Shown: in pieces, positions 8,240 to 12,503 of the stretch
Layout of the letters: every line of letters begins with the position of its first letter
How positions within the stretch are numbered: the stretch's first letter is position 1
From: Nitrosomonadaceae bacterium
GTDB taxonomy: Bacteria; Pseudomonadota; Gammaproteobacteria; Burkholderiales; Nitrosomonadaceae
NCBI GenBank assembly: GCA_024644425.1
Contig: JAHELA010000024.1
Location: 1,772-14,274, forward strand
DNA length: 12,503 nt
Reading direction: 5' to 3'
Program-made: the position numbers and the translations under genes
The notes under the pieces: model-generated
Seen by the model: only the letters and a program-made list of their open reading frames with translations
Told to the model about the DNA's origin: nothing
Databases searched by the model: none

Positions 8240-9178
8240 TTATAAAGATTTCTGATGCTGCAATAGCGCCGCTGGAAGTTTGAACGTAATATCTTCCGAT
8301 ACCCCTTCCATTTCATGGATACTGCCTACTCCCAAATCTTTCAAGCGATCGAGAACACCTTGCACCAAAACCTCAGGAGTAGAAGCACCAGCAGTTACAC
8401 CAATTTTTGAGTTATTAACAAACCAATTTGGTGAAATTTCGTCGGCATCCTGAATTAGATATGCATCCACACCATTCATCTCGCCTACTTCTTGTAAACG
8501 TGAGGAATTGGAGCTATTCCGTGCTCCTACTACCAAGATTACATCTACCTTTGCAGCTAGATTTCTTACGGCATTTTGGCGGTTTTGTGTTGCATAGCAG
8601 ATATCCGATAGTTCGGGGCCATGTGCGTCTGGGAAGCGATCTTTCAGGGCTTGCACTATGAAGCGTGTATCGTCCAGGCTTAGGGTGGTTTGGGTGACAT
8701 AGGCCACCCGTTTTGGATCGGAAACTACTAAGGCCTGAACATCTTCCACCGAACCAACCACATGTACCGTTCCACGTACTCGTCCATAGGTACCTTCCAC
8801 TTCAACATGCCCCCGATGACCGATAATCACTACTTCATATCCATCTTTACTATAACGTTGGGCTTGTAAATGAACTTTAGTAACTAGCGGGCAAGTCGCA
8901 TCGATTATCTCTAGTTTTTGAGTGCAAGCAGCTTCCATAACTGCATCGGAAACACCATGGGCACTGAGCACTGTTACCGCACCAGTTGGGATACTCTCCA
9001 TGTCCTCAGTAAAAATTACTCCACGCGCCTCCAAATCATGGATTACTTGCTGATTGTGTACGATCTGGTGTAGCACGTAAATTGGCGCTCCATAAAGTAC
9101 CAATGCTTGCTCGACGATTTCTACAGCGCGCACCACGCCGGCACAGAATCCTCTCGGGTTCGCAAGTATGGCCTCTAT
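8240..9178 (-). CDS. ispH: 4-hydroxy-3-methylbut-2-enyl diphosphate reductase IspH (LytB), apparent ATA start
   Basis: Last enzyme of the MEP pathway: reduces HMBPP to IPP and DMAPP with a 4Fe-4S cluster, so it feeds squalene and hopanoid synthesis. A frame open only from GTG 9134-9136 would give 298 aa and lack the essential N-terminal ANPRGFCAG. That motif is encoded in frame just upstream, which puts codon 1 at ATA 9176-9178 (312 aa). AAGGAG lies 6 nt before it (9185-9190), and no ATG/GTG/TTG lies between the in-frame stop TAA (9212-9214) and residue 15. Counting from this ATA places Cys12, His41, His74 and Cys96 exactly as in E. coli; the third cluster Cys is 194, in DICYATQNRQ. SSNSS and TAGASTPE are present. 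D16V, R36L, E38Q and R43Q depart from E. coli. It has no fkpB/lspA neighbours, so it may be a hopanoid-cluster paralog. Confidence 0.9.
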   Translation of the reverse strand: MEAILANPRGFCAGVVRAVEIVEQALVLYGAPIYVLHQIVHNQQVIHDLEARGVIFTEDMESIPTGAVTVLSAHGVSDAVMEAACTQKLEIIDATCPLVTKVHLQAQRYSKDGYEVVIIGHRGHVEVEGTYGRVRGTVHVVGSVEDVQALVVSDPKRVAYVTQTTLSLDDTRFIVQALKDRFPDAHGPELSDICYATQNRQNAVRNLAAKVDVILVVGARNSSNSSRLQEVGEMNGVDAYLIQDADEISPNWFVNNSKIGVTAGASTPEVLVQGVLDRLKDLGVGSIHEMEGVSEDITFKLPAALLQHQKSL

Positions 9179-9184
9179 GTTTCT

Positions 9185-9190
9185 CTCCTT
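9185..9190 (-). promoter_or_regulatory. Shine-Dalgarno that fixes the ispH start
   Basis: AAGGAG on the minus strand, with 6 nt (AGAAAC) before the ATA at 9176-9178. It is a strong site at ideal spacing, and no standard start codon lies within reach of it, which supports initiation at ATA. Confidence 0.7.
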
Positions 9191-9258
9191 ATTCAGGGTC
9201 CCGTTAAATCCTTACTATGGCAGCATTTTAACACGTATGTTGCATAATTTACATTAAA

Positions 9259-10533
9259 TTAATTAGCCACTATTAAATCATTCCAACTAGTTGTATATCT
9301 CGGACTTCTATTGCCTTGTTTCATTTTCCATGGTTGTGTGGTGCCTTCGGCTGCAGTGGCTAGTACTTTTCTTCCCATCAGCATATTGACCTGATCTAAC
9401 ACTATCATTAGATTGGCTGATTTTTTCTGTGCTTTTTTGCCAAATAAGTCCAACTGACACTCTTTGTTCGACACGAGTTTGGATAATATGATTCCTGCTT
9501 TTTGGTACTTATATCCACTATGATAAATCTTATGTAGCCCCCATAATGCGATTCGTATAAGTATTAGGGTATCGTCTGTTTGTTCCGACAATGGGATAGT
9601 CATGCTGTTGGAGTAACAATGCTTCTTTTTGTTAAATGGACTAGTACAGATATAGATATGAATTGACCCTGCATGGGAATTTTGCTGGCGTAATTTTTCG
9701 GCTGCGCAACTAACATATAAGGCAATGGATTGTTTTAGATTCTCGAGTTTAGTTATTGGGGCACCAAAAGAGCGGGAGCAAATTATTTGTTTCTTGGGTG
9801 TGGTCACTTCTTCCAATTCAATACAGATTACATTGTTAAGTTCGTGGACAGTTTTCTTCAATGATACTGAAAATCGCAAATTTAGCATTTCTGGATCAGC
9901 ACGTTTCAGGTCGAGCGCGTTATAAATGTGGATCTGTCTTAATTTTGGCGCAAGTTGTTTGCCGATACCCCATACTTTTTCAATTTTAATATTGTGTAAC
10001 CATCTATTTTGTTCTTGTGTTGCCATAGCGTTAAGATTACATACGCCTTGGAACCGGGAGTTTTTCTTGGCAATATGGTTCGCGATTTTCGCTAGTGTTT
10101 TGGATGCTCCAATTCCAATGCAAACAGGTAATCCTGTTTGTTGTCGGATGCACTTACGAATTCTCTGTACATAGCTAGTTAGATTGTATCTACAGGATCC
10201 CGTGAAATCGAGGAAGCATTCATCAATGGAATATACTTCTCTATTAGGGCTAAATTTGGAGAGAATGTCTATCACTCGATTAGACATATCGGCATAGAGT
10301 GCATAATTGGAGGAGTAGGCGATAATGCCATATTCTCTGGCTAAATCCTTCAGCTGAAACCAGGGTTGTCCCATTTTTACACCGAGTGTTTTCACCTCGT
10401 TACTTCTAGCAACCACACAGCCGTCGTTATTAGAAAGTACCACCACTGGTTTATCTTCTAATTTTGGATTAAATACTCGCTCACAACTAACATAAAAGTT
10501 GTTGCAGTCAACAAGAGCTATAGAGCGATTCAT
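9259..10533 (-). CDS. umuC: Y-family DNA polymerase UmuC (Pol V catalytic subunit)
   Basis: Error-prone translesion polymerase; with two cleaved UmuD' subunits it forms Pol V and copies past damaged bases during the SOS response. The catalytic carboxylates are visible: Asp9 in VDCNNFY (8-14) and Asp104/Glu105 in YSIDECF (101-107). The palm and fingers (about 1-165) are followed by a helix-hairpin-helix thumb (about 180-235), a little-finger domain (about 245-350), the beta-clamp motif QLDLF (360-364), and a UmuC-type C-terminal region (about 378-420, DUF4113-like). 424 aa matches E. coli UmuC (422). Its ATG (10531-10533) overlaps the umuD stop in ATGA, implying translational coupling. No frameshifts or missing active-site residues. 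Confidence 0.97.
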   Translation of the reverse strand: MNRSIALVDCNNFYVSCERVFNPKLEDKPVVVLSNNDGCVVARSNEVKTLGVKMGQPWFQLKDLAREYGIIAYSSNYALYADMSNRVIDILSKFSPNREVYSIDECFLDFTGSCRYNLTSYVQRIRKCIRQQTGLPVCIGIGASKTLAKIANHIAKKNSRFQGVCNLNAMATQEQNRWLHNIKIEKVWGIGKQLAPKLRQIHIYNALDLKRADPEMLNLRFSVSLKKTVHELNNVICIELEEVTTPKKQIICSRSFGAPITKLENLKQSIALYVSCAAEKLRQQNSHAGSIHIYICTSPFNKKKHCYSNSMTIPLSEQTDDTLILIRIALWGLHKIYHSGYKYQKAGIILSKLVSNKECQLDLFGKKAQKKSANLMIVLDQVNMLMGRKVLATAAEGTTQPWKMKQGNRSPRYTTSWNDLIVAN

Positions 10534-11129
10534 TTGAATTTACGCATGGAACCAGTAACAACACCCCAGATTTCAAGTGACTGGCCTTTTTTAACCTCGA
10601 TAACAGGGTAGCTCTGGTTGGCTGGAATAAGCTTCACGCTTTTTTTAGACCAATCCAGAGTTTTTACGGTGAATTCGCCGTCTAGTACCGCCAGGACGAT
10701 GTCACCAGTCTGCTGGGTTTTAGAACGATCGATAACGAGCACATCATTATCAAAGATACCGGCTTCTATCATTGAATCGCCCTTAACACGTACAAAGAAG
10801 GTTGTAGTATTATTTTCTACGAGATAGTCGTTTGGATTGAGCTGCTGTTCGACGTAGTCATCAGCTGGCGAGGGAAAACCGGCAGCTACCTTTGATGTAT
10901 AGAGTGGAAGAGTGATGCGTTGCTTAGCTTGTGTGAATTTGATCAGATCAATAACGCAAGTCTGTCCCTGTAACAAGTGTTTTCCTTTTAGGGTAGAGAC
11001 AAAGTTTTTAATAATTTCGGCTATATTTACTGGAACACGTATGACTGTAGTGGGTTGTGCCATACTATTACCAGGTTTGCGCCCAGCTCCTAGGCGTCTG
11101 CCACCATGAGTTTTTATAGTGTTGTTCAT
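10530..11129 (-). CDS. umuD: UmuD, self-cleaving S24/LexA-type subunit with basic N-terminal extension
   Basis: Polymerase V accessory subunit that cuts itself when stimulated by RecA filaments and then binds UmuC. The likely cleavage bond is Ala83-Gly84 (VAAGFPSP), with catalytic Ser119 in GDSM and Lys156 in TVKTL. The distances cleavage-to-Ser (36) and Ser-to-Lys (37) equal those in E. coli UmuD. The protein is 199 aa against 139 in E. coli. The additional N-terminal 60 residues hold GGRRLGAGRKPG (9-20), a basic Gly/Arg motif, then TTVIRVPVNIAEIIKNFV (27-44), which resembles the start of a small DNA-binding or ribbon-helix-helix fold (inferred). This long form is known in other bacteria. 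No good Shine-Dalgarno precedes the ATG (11127-11129). Confidence 0.95.
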   Translation of the reverse strand: MNNTIKTHGGRRLGAGRKPGNSMAQPTTVIRVPVNIAEIIKNFVSTLKGKHLLQGQTCVIDLIKFTQAKQRITLPLYTSKVAAGFPSPADDYVEQQLNPNDYLVENNTTTFFVRVKGDSMIEAGIFDNDVLVIDRSKTQQTGDIVLAVLDGEFTVKTLDWSKKSVKLIPANQSYPVIEVKKGQSLEIWGVVTGSMRKFK

Positions 11130-11134
11130 CGTGC

Positions 11135-11191
11135 AACTTGATTTTGTAACAAAGAATCAAGTTTACGCCGAGGGTTCTTGAATGGCAAGAA
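11135..11191. promoter_or_regulatory. Candidate umuDC operator: phased CTTGA/TCAAG half-sites
   Basis: A perfect 9-bp inverted repeat AACTTGATT/AATCAAGTT (11135-11143 and 11155-11163, 11-bp centre) encloses a smaller TTGT/ACAA dyad (11144-11152). A second inverted repeat TTCTTG/CAAGAA (11175-11180 and 11186-11191) covers the -35. The pentamer CTTGA, or its complement, occurs at 11137, 11157 and 11177, exactly 20 bp apart. The sites cover the -35, the -10 and the predicted start point. No CTGT-N8-ACAG LexA box was seen in the intergenic region. The repressor (LexA or UmuD itself) is unknown. Confidence 0.6.
11160..11188 (-). promoter_or_regulatory. Predicted sigma70-type promoter of umuDC
   Basis: On the minus strand a -35 TTGCCA (11183-11188) and -10 TAAACT (11160-11165) are separated by exactly 17 bp. 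Transcription would begin near 11153, giving a leader of about 24 nt before the umuD ATG. It matches 5/6 and 4/6 of consensus, and it coincides with inverted repeats that could hold a repressor. Confidence 0.65.
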
Positions 11192-11329
11192 TTAATGGCT
11201 CAGATTTATATTTATTTGCATAGTTATTTGCTGGGCTATCCGGGCTATTGATTAAGCCATGTTGATGAAGGTGAATACAGAATTCTTCTTCTTCCCTTAT
11301 TCTGTCTGCTTCTTAACTTGTTCGAATGA

Positions 11330-11335
11330 TATAAT
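11330..11335 (+). promoter_or_regulatory. Candidate -10 box for the mechanosensitive channel gene
   Basis: A TATAAT 60 bp before the channel ATG, on its strand. No recognisable -35 lies 16-18 bp upstream, so the promoter is tentative. The ribosome site AAGGA (11384-11388, 7 nt from the ATG) is clear. Confidence 0.45.
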
Positions 11336-11395
11336 CTTTATCTACAAGCGTAATGGTCAAGATTTTTTGTATTACATACAGATAAGGAAAGAGCA

Positions 11396-12331
11396 ATGGG
11401 GCAGGCTTCACTAGATAATCTAGTTTTCTTTGGTTACCAACTCTCACCACCAATTATGTCAGGTTTGATGTCAGGTTTGCGCATCTTGTTAATCGTTATA
11501 GTGGGATGGGTTATTTTAATCCTTATTCAAAAACTGATTCGCACCTTCCGTACTCACCTCATACAAAACCACCTTGATGACCCCGAGGAGGCAAAACGTG
11601 CCGAAACACTCGGCCGAGTGTTTCGCTATATTGCTTCAGTTATCATTTGGTTAGTTGTTGGTATTGTGATATTAGGAGAACTGGGTATTGCTATCGCACC
11701 AATACTTGGTGCTGCTGGTGTAGTAGGTTTAGCAATAGGCTTTGGTGCCCAGAGTCTCGTTAAAGATTATTTCACTGGCATATTTCTATTATTAGAAAAC
11801 CAGCTTCGCCAGGGTGATGTAGTTGAAGCTGGTGGCAAATCCGGGATAGTAGAAGAGGTTACTTTGCGCTACGTACAAATGCGTGATTATGAGGGCAATG
11901 TTCACTATGTACCCAATGGTGGTATTACTACAGTTACCAATATGACTCGCGGTTATGCACAAGCAGTAATTGATGTGGGGATTGCTTACCGAGAAGATGT
12001 TGATCAGGCGCTCAGAGTAATGCGTGATGTTGGTACTGAGCTGCGCGCTGATCCAGCTTTTGCCTCCAAGATCTTGGAGGATATAGAAATTGCTGGTGTA
12101 AATGAGTGGGGTGATTCAGCGGTAATTCTACGTTGCCGTTTTAAGGTTGCACCCATTGAGCAGTGGGGAGTACGTCGCGAATATTTGCGTCGCCTTAAGT
12201 ATGCTTTTGATGCTGCTGATATCGAGATTCCCTTTCCTCATCTTACAGTATATGCCGGACAACTCAAAGATGGCTCAAGTCCTCCTTTTGCTCACTTATC
12301 TAAGAATACAGATATTCAGAGAAATACATGA
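11396..12331 (+). CDS. MscS-family small-conductance mechanosensitive channel
   Basis: Inner-membrane channel that opens under membrane tension and releases solutes on hypo-osmotic shock. Three helices are visible at about 22-45, 72-94 and 98-121. The last is the Gly/Ala-rich pore helix with AAGVVGLAIGFGAQSLVKDYFTG (106-128), the MscS signature. The beta domain follows, with GDVVEAGGKSGIVEEV (140-155) and YVPNGGITTVTN (171-182), then the alpha/beta C-terminal domain to about 290. 311 aa is in the range of plain MscS proteins (E. coli MscS 286). The ATG at 11396 has AAGGA 7 nt upstream. It is transcribed away from umuDC, and its TGA overlaps the glgB ATG, so the two are likely one operon. It could be called mscS, but several paralog groups exist and I cannot separate them. 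Confidence 0.94.
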   Translation: MGQASLDNLVFFGYQLSPPIMSGLMSGLRILLIVIVGWVILILIQKLIRTFRTHLIQNHLDDPEEAKRAETLGRVFRYIASVIIWLVVGIVILGELGIAIAPILGAAGVVGLAIGFGAQSLVKDYFTGIFLLLENQLRQGDVVEAGGKSGIVEEVTLRYVQMRDYEGNVHYVPNGGITTVTNMTRGYAQAVIDVGIAYREDVDQALRVMRDVGTELRADPAFASKILEDIEIAGVNEWGDSAVILRCRFKVAPIEQWGVRREYLRRLKYAFDAADIEIPFPHLTVYAGQLKDGSSPPFAHLSKNTDIQRNT

Positions 12332-12503
12332 TGATGCTTGAGACTACCAAGCGCACTACTCTTTTAAGTGAACACGACATTTATCTTTTCCGTGAGGGGA
12401 CACACAGTCATCTCTACGAGCATTTTGGTGCTCATGCGATGGAAAAAGCTGGTAAGCCTGGTTTTCAGTTTAGTGTTTGGGCACCAAACGCAAAACAAAT
12501 ATC
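12328..12503 (+). CDS. glgB: 1,4-alpha-glucan branching enzyme GlgB, N-terminal part (cut by window end)
   Basis: Glycogen branching enzyme: moves alpha-1,4 oligosaccharides to alpha-1,6 positions on glycogen. The 58 residues present include SEHDIYLFREGTHSHLYEHFGAH and FSVWAPNAKQI, the linker and start of the CBM48 module, which match GlgB from about residue 105 of the E. coli enzyme. So the ~100-residue N1 domain of the long form appears to be missing, as in many short-type GlgB proteins. Three ATGs in a row (12328, 12331, 12334) are possible starts; 12328 overlaps the channel stop as ATGA, implying coupling, and no strong ribosome site is seen. The catalytic domain lies outside the window. 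Confidence 0.88.
   Translation, partial: MMMLETTKRTTLLSEHDIYLFREGTHSHLYEHFGAHAMEKAGKPGFQFSVWAPNAKQI

Noticed and set aside
9134..9136. GTG as the ispH start
   Set aside because: It would delete the conserved ANPRGFCAG segment and the Fe-S ligand Cys12, and it has no ribosome site.
11231..11246. GGGCTAT direct repeat separated by CC
   Set aside because: Two short copies only, with no link to a promoter or gene; probably chance.

Overview
The window is almost entirely coding, AT-leaning DNA from a Gram-negative bacterium that makes hopanoids. Squalene-hopene cyclase, an outer-membrane MlaA lipoprotein, HpnN/HpnM/HpnH, IspH, an SOS-type UmuDC pair and a proteobacterial GlgB point to a beta- or gammaproteobacterium. 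My best guess is a Nitrosomonadales-like betaproteobacterium, judged from protein style and not from any search.

Region 1 (3-9178, all minus strand) is a hopanoid block. In transcription order it reads ispH, hpnH, hpnM, hpnN, mlaA-like lipoprotein, shc. IspH makes the C5 isoprenoid units. Shc cyclises squalene to hopene/hopanol. HpnH attaches the adenosyl group that starts extended (C35) side chains. HpnM (periplasmic), HpnN (inner-membrane RND) and MlaA (outer-membrane lipoprotein) look like a trans-envelope path for moving hopanoids. The squalene-forming genes (hpnCDE) and the later side-chain genes (hpnG and others) are not in the window. A 407-bp AT-rich gap between hpnH and hpnM probably separates two transcripts.

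Region 2 (9259-11129, minus) is a umuD-umuC operon with ATGA overlap, encoding an SOS translesion polymerase V. UmuD carries an extra basic N-terminal extension of about 60 residues. A good sigma70-type promoter sits upstream and is covered by CTTGA/TCAAG half-sites at exact 20-bp steps, a strong candidate operator that does not look like the E. coli LexA box.

Region 3 (11396-end, plus) holds an MscS-type mechanosensitive channel gene whose stop overlaps the start of glgB (glycogen branching enzyme), which runs off the window.

The most notable oddity is ispH. Reading frame, Shine-Dalgarno position and alignment to E. coli numbering all place its start at an ATA codon (9176-9178). The nearest standard start codon downstream would delete the first Fe-S cysteine. 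No RNA genes, insertion sequences or CRISPR arrays were seen.
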